A DNA stretch of 64,000 nt from NCBI RefSeq assembly GCF_032854445.1, contig NC_088297.1, positions 18,921,127 to 18,985,126 on the forward strand, in the 5' to 3' direction. This document shows, in pieces, positions 45,918 to 56,773 of the stretch (position 1 is its first letter; the number at the start of each line of letters is the position of its first letter). Made by a program: the position numbers and the translations under genes. The notes under the pieces were generated by a model. The model was not told the origin of the DNA and ran no database searches. It worked only from the letters and a program-made list of their open reading frames with translations. Source of the stretch: Liolophura sinensis. Taxonomy: Eukaryota; Mollusca; Polyplacophora; Chitonida; Chitonidae.

Positions 45918-46052
45918 TATTTATTTATTTCATTGGTGTTTTACACCATACTCAAGAATATTTTATTTATGTGACAGCGGACAGCATTATGGTGGGAGGA
46001 AACCGGGCAGAGGAACCCGGAGGTAACCCACGAGGTTGTTGGCAGACCTTAG
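45918..46052 (-). repeat. SINE family 1, 5'-truncated
   Basis: Tail TTATTTATTTCATTGGTGTT and body to the GTTGTTGGCAGACCTTA block; the head is missing. Confidence 0.88.
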
Positions 46053-47610
46053 TGAGTTACACAGGCTCGGGTGACTGAATATATCTGTCAAATGGGAGAA
46101 AGACTCAGATATTTGCCAAAGAGGTGGTAGTCTCCTCACACTCAAATCTAAAATGACAAGAAACATACCAAATTTAATGTTTGAAATTTTAACGCAAGGC
46201 TGAGATCACTTTGTGATACCAGAGCCAGTTGCCTCTCATCAATGATTTTCACTACAGGCTTGCTCCCTAGGTGAATACATTTGTACCAAACTCGAGAAAG
46301 GTTGTCAAATATTTACCAAAGACCGATTGTTTCCAACGACTGATTGTTTCCAACGACTGGACTCTGCAGTTTCTTGTGATAAAAGTCATTAAGGTGAAAC
46401 ATTCTTACCAGTGACCAAATTAAGTACATGTATTTACTTTAGCTGTAAAGGAAAATTTCTCATATACAGCCCCTTCAATCCGATTTTTGTACATATACAT
46501 TTGTACTTTAAAGAAGACATGAACATGATGCCAAAATTAGATGAAAGAACATAAAAACTTGTTTGTAAATGTGGTTTTTAATATTTTTCTGATTTTTTCC
46601 CCCAGGAGAAAAAGGTATTTTAAAATATTTTTGTGTGATTGGTATTTGGAACCACTTCTTGCATAATAACGTTCTAAATAAGGATGTGATGCATTTGTAA
46701 TATTTTACTTGAATGTAAATTTGTCCAAACACATCCTTTTAATCTAAATTTTGATAATATTTATGGTAAATATAAATATGATCAAAATCCAGGTCGAACA
46801 CGTGTAAGCTGAAAATACCAATAAATAGCGCAAATATATTTATGAAGCATGAGTTACACCCTCATTTATAACAAATTTTTACACAAAGACAATATATACC
46901 AAGAGGGGATCCCAAATATCCAGCATACAAAAATTATTTCATGTGTCTTTCTCTTTAAAGAAAAATCAAACAAAATATTGATGATCACATTTACAGCTAT
47001 CTTCTCATACTATTTCATCTGAACTTTAAGTAATGTTTAAGTTTTCACCACCTGAAACAATATTTCTCACATGGTTCACAGCAAAGTCCTGGGTCAACAA
47101 CAAAGGTCTGGTTAAGCTTTTAGTAAGCTCACAATGGGCTTTTGACAGATTTTCTTTTGTTTTTTCTTTTTCTCTCAGTAAAGACTTTTAAAAATGTTAA
47201 TTGTTGCTACATAACTTGGCACTCAGCACTGAGACATTAGAGCAAGAAAACAGGACTGGTTGGCCTGGGTGGAGTGTCATGTCAGGTGTCTCCAGCATGA
47301 TACTTCAGTGGCAGCAAAACTTTGGTGGCATTGACTGGCCCTGCCACAAGAAGGCACAGTGTATGTACAAACGCCTAATGACTCATCGTCATCATGAGAG
47401 AAATTTAAATATAACGTAAAACCCCAAGCATCCATACATTCTATTTCTCTGAGTTGATTTCTTTAAAATCTAGGCTTTCATATCTTCTCCCACGTCTAAT
47501 GCACTCCTGAGACAAAGTAAGACACATCTGTGTGCTCGTTAGTCACACCTGACATAATTTGAAGTCTTAGGAGAAAAGCAGCGAACAACATTTCTGTTAT
47601 CGTACATTCG
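46053..47610. other. Intergenic DNA
   Basis: AT-rich; no gene recognised. Confidence 0.45.
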
Positions 47611-47625
47611 TCGTATGATGTTTTG

Positions 47626-47974
47626 AGTGAGTGAGCGAGTGCTTGGGGTTTAACATACTTAACAATTTTTCAGTCATATGACAACGAAGGAGTTCACTGG
47701 GTGCATATACTTGTAATGTGCCTCCTTGTTGCGGGACAGATTTCCACCGCTCTTATCTAGTGCTGCTTCACTGAGACGCCTTACCGAAGGCTAATAAGCA
47801 GCCCCGAACGAGCCATTATGCTGACACGGGTCAACCAGTTGCTGCACTATCCCCTTCACGCTGATCGCCAAGCGAGGAAGCTACAACTTCCTCTTTCAAA
47901 GTCTTAGGTGTGACCCGACCCAGGATTGAACCTGGATCTACCTTTCCCAAAGCGGACGCTCTACCAACCGTGCT
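47626..47974 (-). repeat. SINE family 2, full length, with TSD
   Basis: Second tRNA-derived family: on the minus strand a head with AGCGTCCGCTTTGGGAAAGG and the B-box-like GTTCAATCC, a long body and a 3' end AAACCCCAAGCACTCGCTCA. The flanking direct repeat is TATGAT(G/A)TTTTG (47614-47625 and 47976-47987). Confidence 0.9.
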
Positions 47975-47987
47975 ATTATGATATTTT

Positions 47988-49771
47988 GTACGTCACTATT
48001 ACCGTACCATTGTCCTCTATGTGCGATTATCGTACATGTATGACATCGCTGAGAAACTGGGCCCTTGTCTTTTGCAAGGAGTGTGATGATCACACACCTG
48101 TTCAAAAACAAGGAAGGCTTGAAAATCTCAATCATTTTCATTCGCCAGAGTAAAATAAGAATTCCATACTGACCTAGTATTTTTCTTCTAATAGGGTCCG
48201 GTGACTGTCAACAAAGACATTTTTTGTGGGGAAGGATGACTCACACTCAGTCAAAAAAAATCAAGTTTAAGTATTGCTCTCTGAAGTGTTTTATTAGTTT
48301 TTAATCAACAAATAACCATGTATCAATCATGAAAATATTTCAACAAAAATAAGATATGTACATATGTAGGTCTATCTAATATTTCACAGTACATTACATT
48401 ATTTAGCTTCTGCAGGCTTTCGGCATTTAATGGTTGATTTACCAGCAAGTGTTTTTTTTTTTCTTCTGTTTTTTCTTTTGATAATTATATTATACCAGGC
48501 CTGCGAATTTGAGGCATGTTACCACACTCCCATGACTAACACACTCCTGAGACAAACAAAATATCGTACGGCAAATGTATGACAAAAAAATATCCTATGC
48601 TGCTTTTGTGAAACTGGGCACTGGTCTTTTGCAAGGGGTGTGATAATCACATGCCTGCTCAAAAACAAACCACAGGCCTGTTATACAGATGTACAATTTT
48701 CAAGAAAGGTGTAAACCTAGTTCTGGGTCCCGTTGTTCAAAACCATGTTGAAACTTAGTGCCAGATTTAACTTTAAGCCAAGTTTTCAGATTTGTATGTT
48801 GCCCTAAAATAAAACTGCATAAAACTATACTAAATATGAGCTAGGTCTTCTGCAGATATGCTTTGTCTTTGGATAACTGCAATGGCTGCTATGTTTCACT
48901 AAAATTTGAAAAAGATGACCAGCATTAGCCAATACACACTCAAACAATCGCGTTATGAAATATGTAATATAACACTGAATAAATACTTTGTTGTGACAAA
49001 ACCACAGCTTCTTTCCTGATAGAATATTTTACATACACCATTTATAACATAAACTTTTAACATGCATCCAGCATCCATTTATTAACTAATAAATAATAAT
49101 AACTAATAACTATACAATATTGGAAATATAGAGGTACAATTCAGAATCCTAAATCTCAAAATACTCCCCCAGAATCACAAATTTCAAGTACTTAGATGAA
49201 ATGATTATTATTCTGTCCACACTTAAAACAAAAATTACAATTCCTGGCAGACTCTGTCCAATGTGGCGTTACAATAACAGAACCACCGGGATCAGAACAA
49301 CTCACAATTTACATTCTAAGTGGAAACGTTAACACATTTTCAATAGGTTCCCATGGTAACCAAAAGTGCAGGACATGTACCTGTAAATTGATACACATGA
49401 AGTTCATAAAATTATTTCACCAGTTTACCCTGAGAAAAGGAAGGCAAAATAATGTACAGTATTTTCAAAGACAATTTACAGCTTCCACTTAGTGCACGCT
49501 TCTATTAAATGAGTTGTGCCTCTGTCAATAATACTTTGACTAAATTAACTAGTTCAACTGATATCTTAGAAGCGGCAAAATATTATAAAATTTGGGGGTG
49601 CTGAGGCAGCGGAAGTAGTATCTCAGCCCATCAGGCGAGGGTCTAGAGGCACCTAAGTACTACAAGCTCTCGCCATTTATATTGCTGGAGACCCAATTTA
49701 GGCGATTTCTGGTGAAAAAATTGTGATAAATCCAGGATAAACTGCACATCGTTCTTCATTTCTTAAGCACT
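47988..49771. other. Spacer and probable 3' UTR of gene E
   Basis: No gene recognised. A segment of about 70 bp (GAAACTGGGCCCTTGTCTTT ... TTCAAAAACAAGG, 48052-48120) recurs at 48610-48670, preceded in both places by CACTCCTGAGACAAA sequences, so part of this spacer is an old direct duplication interrupted by the family 2 SINE. Confidence 0.5.
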
Positions 49772-49777
49772 TTTATT
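49772..49777 (-). terminator. Candidate poly(A) signal of gene E
   Basis: AATAAA on the minus strand about 310 nt past the stop codon of gene E; another lies at 49078-49083. Confidence 0.45.
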
Positions 49778-50084
49778 CACACCTAGCTCACGCTCCCCCC
49801 CCCACCCCCAGCCACCCTCCCGCACACTCACAAACATTCCCGGCTCTGCCGCCTATGCGTGTGCTTAGTAAGCACATTATTGTTTTCTGCAACCACTTGA
49901 ACTACATGATCAGGACACTTGCCAGTGCAGTTTATAAAAAAAAAATGACAATATAGTCAGAGCATTGTGTTGTAAAACAGAGACCTTGCAGCATAAAGGG
50001 ACATCACCATGACTCAAGAACTACAAAACTAAGATTTACCAATATGGTATGTTGGTAGCCGTACTGTACACAAAATGCACTTCT

Positions 50085-51424
50085 TCACACAGAATGTCTT
50101 CTCTGACGTTTTGGGGGACGGTTCATAGCAAGGACTTTCATTAACAAGAAGCTATTTTCACGATCTGGGAAATCGGGATCAACTTCATCCTCATCAATGA
50201 CAGAAGACACTTGGACAAGCTCCGTAGCTCTCGCTAAAGTTGCCAAGGCGGAATCGAGAACAACTTCTGTAGGCCCCTCCTCGATAGAATCTTCACCATT
50301 CTCGTGCTGATGTTTAGCATGGAGCTTCAAGTCCTCGAACACTTGAAACTTTTTGCCGCACTCCCCACACTCCATGTTCATGCCATCGTGCGACTTCATG
50401 TGAATGTTGTAGTTAATTTTACGGCTGAACTGTTTCATGCAGATTTCACAACGGAATGGCTTCAACTTGAGGTGCGTTTTGACATGGGCGCGAAGCCCAC
50501 CTTTCTGGGCAAACGTCCTCCCACAGAACTTGCACTGGAAGCTGTGAATCTCAGAATGGGTTTTCTCGTGGTTGTTCAGGCTACTTTTACTGATGAACTT
50601 TCGCAAACAAAGATTACACGTGAACGGCCGTTCTCCAGTGTGAATACGAACATGATTCCGAAGCGCTTTCTTCACGCTGAAGCCTTTATCGCAAAACTTA
50701 CAGATGTAAGGACGTTCTCCCGTGTGAATGCGAATATGCACGCGCAGCGCTTGCGACTCAGTAAATTTCTTCAGGCAGTACAGGCATTCATGATTTCGCA
50801 CACCTGTGTGTACTTTCTTGTGCTTCTCCAAGCCGACTTTGTATGTGAACGACTTCTTGCAAATGCTGCACTCGAACGGGCGTTCTCCAGTGTGAGAACG
50901 CATGTGGATGATGTAACGATGCTTCTCTTTGTATGTCTTGAAGCAGAAGCTACACTTAAATGCGTGTTCATCAGAGTGTATCCCCATATGACGCTTAAGA
51001 TGATCCACCTGGGCATATGACTTGTTGCAAATCTTGCATTGGAATGGCCGCTCCCCTGTATGAATTCTGTAATGGCGCTTCAAGTTGCTGGCAGTCGGGA
51101 AACTCTTTCTGCAGACATCACAGACATAGCTGCGATTCTGCTGGTTTCGCCGCTTAGGCGTCTTGCGTGTCTTGCTCGCCTCTGTCGGTATCACTTCTCC
51201 ATTAGATGTAGTCTGAGCAATTATTTCTGCAGCCACAGAATCCTCATACACCAGCTCTTCAGCCCTGACTTCTTCCGTCGAATCTGCAAATATGATTTGC
51301 TGGCCCGGCTCTCCAGTTTGCGAGCTGGCTTCTGATAAGACCATGAGGTTCTGCTGGGCACTGCCATTTGTGAACTCTCCGAGACGAGTGCTGGCCTCAG
51401 ACAGAATCAGTAGTTTTTGGTTCC
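50085..51424 (-). CDS. Zinc-finger gene E, terminal exon (10 fingers)
   Basis: Acceptor CGTTTCACAG|GGAACC, phase 1, then 445 codons. It starts with G-N-Q-K-L-L-I-L-S-E-A-S and repeats the motif as Q-N-L-M-V-L-S-E-A-S. The pre-finger segment EDSVAAEIIAQ is a diverged form of the KD..A..AxEL motif. Ten C2H2 fingers follow in one run, many with canonical TGE(R/K)P linkers, the most regular array of the cluster and the best candidate for long-site DNA binding. The end is RPPKRQRRHSV, preceded by an acidic DEDEVDPDFPDRE and homologous to the tails of C and D. With exon 1 (52317) the protein has 476 residues. The open frame continues upstream into the intron, but that part is not coding. Confidence 0.93.
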
Positions 51425-51967
51425 CTGTGAAACGAAGATGTAAACAAGCAAATTCAGAGAAATTGTATCCTACACAAAATATGCTGGTGTTACAAAAGTG
51501 AATCTGCACACAAAATATTAGCAAATCAGATAATATTTGAAGCAGTTATTGCATGGAAATCAATGACCAATTAGCAATGTGAGTCCCGGAACTCTTTTAA
51601 ATATATAAAATGTATCGGCTGTCTTGTTTTCAAGCTTGACCTGAAAGTAGTATGGAGTTAACATGTGAGAAAAGTTTATCAAATTGTGACAATATTTGGA
51701 GCAGTTATAGCACTGAAACCAAAGTGTAACGGGCAGAAAGACAGAGAGAAACTGACGAACAATTAGTAAACATCCATCTCACTGTTCTTCTCCTGGTTAT
51801 ACAAAAAGAAAAAAACCAAATAGAAATCACTTCAGCTACTAAGCAACTGACACATTCACAAAGCCTTCAAGTGCTGTCTTCATTAATTGAGTGAGCAACT
51901 TTTTGAACAGCTTAATGATCTGATCATCTTCAAATTCCTCTCACAATACACTCATGTTTGTCTTGGA

Positions 51968-52145
51968 TTTATTTATTTATCTGATTGGTGTATTACACCA
52001 TACTCAATAATAATTCACCTACACAAAGGAGAACAGCCTGGGGAAAACCGGGCAGAGCCTGGGGAAAACCCACGACCATCCACAGACCTTGGCAGACCTT
52101 CCTAAGTATGAGCAGAGAGGAATCCAGCAAGCTCAACTTGAACTT
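51968..52145 (-). repeat. SINE family 1, partial, in intron 1 of gene E
   Basis: Tail (TTTATTTATTTATCTGATTG), body with an internal duplication of GGCAGAGCCTGGGGAAAACC-like sequence, and the start of the head (GAGAGGAATCCAGCAAGCTC). Confidence 0.8.
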
Positions 52146-52226
52146 ACAGCAAGCATGAGAATGCTGTTTGCTGTGTGAATTAATGGTTTCAAACCGAGTG
52201 AGAGTTTGAGTATAATAACATCTTAC

Positions 52227-52317
52227 CTTCCACATTAAAATCTTTGCTCCCTGCGGCCAAGACGCTAGAGACATCAACTTCAGTGTTATCTGATAGAACC
52301 AGGAACTGGACACTCAT
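52227..52317 (-). CDS. Zinc-finger gene E, first coding exon
   Basis: 91-nt coding part (30 codons plus one base, donor G|GTAAGATG). It encodes MSVQFLVLSDNTEVDVSS and ends SKDFNVE. It corresponds in place and phase to the first exons of A and D (hydrophobic FLVLSD followed by acidic residues). An acceptor (TGACGGTTTCAG at 52339) lies 21 nt before the ATG, indicating an upstream non-coding exon. Confidence 0.82.
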
Positions 52318-52816
52318 TTTTTTTACCACTGGTCAGTCCTGAAACCGTCATAAAACGTGAGTAAATGTTTATAAAATTTCACAGTTTGAAACTTTTCGTT
52401 TGTGTTGACCAATGGTAAAGTTTAGGATTACAGATACTTTTATTTCTGACTGCACACATCTTGGCACTTCAAGATATAAAACTATAAAAGACAAAGTCAT
52501 ATTTTATACGAAAAAGTTGTATCCAGTGTAGTTGATCTACACGAGCTTGCGCCTACTTGGTGACAATGACGACAAGGGCCAGGAAGTGATAATAAGAAGC
52601 TAAATGGGCGAAATGCTGCTTTTTGCCGATTTCTAAAGTTTAAAGAACTACAGGACTGTGAAATTATCATATTTAAAGGTTCACTCATAAATTTTCCAGA
52701 AAAAAAGTTTTTGCCTAAAAGCTACATTTTTCATTATTCCTGCTAGAATCTTATTCAAGGCCTATCTCACCTGGGTTAAATTTAGTTTGTTTTCACCGCC
52801 CAGTACTCTTGTCACG

Positions 52817-53091
52817 AGTTGTAACTTCCTCGCTTGGCGTTCAACATGAAGGGGATAGTGCAACGACTGGTTGACCCGTATCAGTATAATGGCTCGGGCG
52901 GGGCGGCTTACTTGCCTTTGGTAAGTCGTCTCAGTGAAGCAGCACTAAATAAAAGAGCGGTGGAAATCCGTCCTGCAACAAGAAGGCACATTACACGCAA
53001 ATGCACCCTAATGATTCCTTCGTCGTCATATGACTGAAAAATTGTTGAGTACGACGTTAAACCCCAAGCACTCACTCACTCACTCTTGTCA
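52817..53091 (+). repeat. SINE family 2, 5'-truncated, with TSD
   Basis: Body and 3' end (GAGTACGACGTTAAACCCCA, then AGCACTCACTCACT). The direct repeat ACTCTTGTCACG flanks it (52805-52816 and 53092-53103). The tRNA head is absent. Confidence 0.93.
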
Positions 53092-53103
53092 CGTGATTCA
53101 AGA

Positions 53104-54500
53104 GCATGCTGGTGATTGGCTCAGAGCAGCTATGACATCACTTCAAAAACTATGAATAAATACTGCTTTGTGGCGGTACTGGCGGGTTGGTACATTCATC
53201 ATTTGTCGTGAGCATCTCTTCTAAAACTCAAATTAATGACCTCTGTTTTACCATCACCTGACCAATGATCAGTTCCAACATCATTCATGAAACATCATAT
53301 CCTGAATTTGAAAACCCACAACACCTGATCTGTCATATCTGCCTAACCACGTGTTTCGCGGGTAACACTCCTTCACAGGGCTGTCGAGTCAGGCGTCTTC
53401 CTACAGAAGCCATGTTGGTAATTTTAACACCCATTTTACGGAGAGGCCAACAACCTGTTACAAGCAAATAGAGGCGATATTTCCACACAGAAAAGCATTA
53501 TCTTACTTTAGGTGCATTTTCTTACTTGGATACTCACCTCAAAAATCTTTAATATTCTTCTACATAAATGGATAATGAAGAAAAAGTTGGAAAATTTCGG
53601 TCCAACACAAGTTCGCCGAGAGTCTCCTGCGCAGATGTGTGCCTCGCGGAAATCCGGAGACTTGCACAGCCATGACGTCACAGGGAGAAGTCATTGTTTA
53701 CAATTTCACATCGTATCATTATTTTCTTGTTGACTGCACATTTGGTTTTTTTGTGCCTATAGATATTGTACTTATATGTATGTACAGCTGTATGCTGTCC
53801 ATTCGCATCATGCTGATGGTCGACTATATTCGTTTTGTTTCACAGTTGAAACAAAACATTGCAAAGCGCGTACACGTGAAGTTCCGCCTTTAACATATAA
53901 TTGTGAGCATCTTGGACGTTCCGGCATTGTATTATATGTACCGGTACTACACTGCAACAGAGAAAATGCAAAATTCATTCCAGTCACTACAGCACCAGTG
54001 CATATACCCAACCAGTGCAAAAACATTGATGAATTCAAATAACTCAGATATTGGAAAATGCAAATACAATCACCAGTACTAACTACTTTAACTTTACTAG
54101 TCCAAATAAAATTTTGGACAATAAAAAAAAAAAAGAGACCCTATTTCCTTATTAGAGAAAGTCTGTAATTAATGAAGTAGTTTGAAAAATTATTTATCTT
54201 ACTGTTTTTCGACTGTAATTTTATATTTTATATACAAGTACATATCAGTGACGGTAGTGGCATTAACTAGCCTTTGTGAAGCTTACCATGCTACTTGAAA
54301 AATTTCGGATGTTCACATGAATTCATTTGGAGTGAAATTATGGTGTTTTCTTTCTTTTAAAGAAAGAAAGAAAAGAAAAAGGAAAAAAAAGAAAAGACAC
54401 AGTGTATGCATCGACAGAGGGCCGGGCTTCAGCAGAAATGTCACAGATCGTATGGATCTAGTTCCTGCATGTCGATCCCGGAATTTGTGAAGCCTCTGAT
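53104..54500. other. Spacer upstream of gene E
   Basis: It should contain the non-coding first exon of gene E. The GC-richer stretch around 53600-53700 is a candidate promoter, but I cannot fix it. A purine-rich run lies at 54357-54400. Confidence 0.4.
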
Positions 54501-54529
54501 TTCAACTTTAAAATAAAAGCATAAGGCAT

Positions 54530-54783
54530 CAACATTGTTGCAGTCCCCTTAACAAAAATGTAGCACGGCAAAGGAGACGTAAATGCGTGGGTGTACTACA
54601 TATTAGCGATTGTGGACTGAAACATTCTATAAAATATTATATTTTTTGTATAAGTTTGACATTGTTGCAGTCCCCTAACAAAAATGTAGCACGGCAAAGG
54701 AGACGTAAATGCGTGGGTGTACTACATATTAGCGATTGTGGACTGAAACATTCTATAAAATATTATATTTTTTGTATAAGTTT
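54530..54783. repeat. Direct tandem duplication of about 126 bp
   Basis: Two adjacent copies of a segment starting ACATTGTTGCAGTCCCC and ending TTTTTTGTATAAGTTTG, identical except for about two bases at the start. A recent event. Confidence 0.96.
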
Positions 54784-55027
54784 GACTATACATTGTGATA
54801 AATAAGCCAAATGTTGAAAACATGGAAAGAGCGAATATGCAATTTATCCCGTTTCCCTGTTATCCTAAAGCTTGAAAGTGTCTGAACGTCCAGAGGTATA
54901 TCTGAGCTTCCGGGGTCTAGGCCCTAGCAGCTCGCTCTCCAAGCTCTGTACATAGACTTTTGGTGCATCGATGTGCAGTTTACGCTATACGTGGACGTGA
55001 TGGGTGATACCCTAAAGGTCAGACAGA

Positions 55028-55540
55028 CTTCTACGCGGACAATTTCACTAAAAAAAACAACGACTTCAACCCTACCTTTTTTTGCCATTTACCAATTCCA
55101 TAAACGCCCGAAATGTCATATGTCAACGCCAGCATTGATAAACTATCCTTACACAGTAATCCAGCCGTTTAAATTTTCGAATCGCACGACTCATATCAAT
55201 GTTTGTCATGTTTGGATTTTTTTTTTCATCTTCAGGCGGTGACGGGCCGCAAAAAATTTATCCTACCCAACATTTTGTTTACAGTGCATGCAATTCTGAA
55301 AGAGAATGTTGCGTTGGATCAAATTTTCGCGGCCCATCACCTTGCCGGATGTTGAAAACAAAGTCCAAACGTGGCGGATGTTAATTTGACTTGTCCGATT
55401 CAAACTGCTGGATTAGGATTACTGTTGAAAGATGATTTACCAATTCTGGCTTTGATACATTGACATTTCGGTGGATAGCGAAAATAAGGTAGGGTTGGAG
55501 CCGGGTTTTTTTCTTAGTGAAATTTTCCGCGTGGAAGCCT
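55028..55540. repeat. Palindrome of about 0.5 kb (fold-back element)
   Basis: The left half reads, in reverse complement, as the right half with roughly 75-80% identity, meeting around GCATGC near 55286-55291 with no real spacer. Paired blocks include CGCGGACAATTTCACTAA, CAACCCTACCTT, CATGTTTGGATT and GGTGACGGGCCGC. It resembles a fold-back MITE; no TSD was identified. Confidence 0.85.
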
Positions 55541-56302
55541 ATATACCCGAAGCTGGGCGTTACGATTGGGTTAAGATGCGTGAAGGTTTTGTTTTTTATT
55601 TTTGTCACAAGAACTACTCGGAAAGTGATTGTAATAATTAGCCAAATCTGTGTGTACATTGTGCAAGCTGCACTGTATATTATTGACTATATACAATATA
55701 AACTCTAACGCTCAAAGCATAATATATGAACATTAATTGTATTTTGAGTAACCTTTTTTGGATGATAAATGATTTATAATGCCCGCATTTATTGAGCGTG
55801 TTTATGTATAGGACGGAGTGGGACCTTTTCCTTTTCGTATTTTGTGTGTTGGCCTTGAAAAGGCATGACAACATCGGCCTTAGATTTTTTCTTTCTCGGG
55901 TTTTTTTTTTTTTAACATCAGATTTCTAGATAATTCTTATATACCTCACATGTAACTTACGGCACTAGTCTAACTCATAACACTTCTACGGGAAACTTTT
56001 TTGTTTCTTTTTCTATACGTGAGCCAATTTGTATAGCAATATGAAACTGAAAGAGCGAATTGTAACGGTATGCATTTACAGTACACTGATATGTTTTGAG
56101 GATGTTCCTTACAGCGACGGACATGTATATAAATGCAGGTACAGGACTAGATATATTCCCATTATGGAAAAGGTTTATGCACCAAGACAATTAACCATTC
56201 TTCCTTGGTGTGTTTTGTCATTGCAAGATAGGTGAGTCAAACTGCTGTGTCGAAATCCGTACCAAAGGTCAAAGCGAGGTCAATAAGCCATATGCGGAAT
56301 GC
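55541..56302. other. Spacer upstream of YTHDF
   Basis: No gene recognised. Confidence 0.4.
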
Positions 56303-56370
56303 TGACGTCAGCGTGAAGATCACGTGAGCTGACGCGGGAGCGAGGCACATGCATACCGGCGGCCATTGTT
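56303..56370 (+). promoter_or_regulatory. YTHDF core promoter elements
   Basis: Within 70 bp: a perfect CRE (TGACGTCA, 56303-56310), an E-box CACGTG (56321-56326) and a YY1-like GGCGGCCATTGTT (56358-56370), about 170-240 nt upstream of the YTHDF start codon. Arrangement and GC content fit a housekeeping promoter. Confidence 0.65.
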
Positions 56371-56540
56371 CTTGGGGGTCGTAGTGTTTGATTTCGGAGG
56401 AAACTACAGACCATTTTACCTTGGAAGATACCATTAAGGGCTAGGATAACTGTGCAAGACCATTGTGTGAACTTGAACAGACTGTGTGTGACACAAGCCG
56501 TGGACTTTTTACGGACTTTTTCGGGAGAACATTTAGTGTG

Positions 56541-56561
56541 ATGTCTACGAGTGTGGATCAG
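56541..56561 (+). CDS. YTHDF: YTHDF m6A reader, exon 1
   Basis: ATG plus six codons, M-S-T-S-V-D-Q, donor CAG|GTACGG. It matches the conserved start of animal YTHDF proteins (MSA(T)S...DQRPKGQ), which continues in the next exon. Confidence 0.88.
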
Positions 56562-56748
56562 GTACGGTCGTGAAAGCCATGCGCCATTTCTCCGTGTCCC
56601 TTTATCAAGATTTCGGGGAGCGCCGAATTATGGCGCTTCGAAAAAAAAGCTTATCTGCCTACGGATATTACCGTTGCACAACCGACACTTCTTTGATTTA
56701 ACGAATCTTTTCTTTCTCTTTCATGTGATGCCTTTTTCGACTGTCCAG

Positions 56749-56773
56749 CGAACGAAAGGCCAACAAAACGCAG
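56749..56773 (+). CDS. YTHDF: YTHDF m6A reader, exon 2 (25 nt)
   Basis: Micro-exon encoding R-T-K-G-Q-Q-N-A plus one base, between the acceptor GACTGTCCAG and donor G|GTAGGTTT. It reproduces the RPKGQGNK segment of vertebrate YTHDF, so the short exon is convincing. Confidence 0.85.

Noticed and set aside
51425-51524. Upstream extension of the gene E frame (MLIFCVQIHF...)
   Set aside because: Intron read-through; the acceptor at 51425 and the first exon at 52317 give a start homologous to loci A and D.
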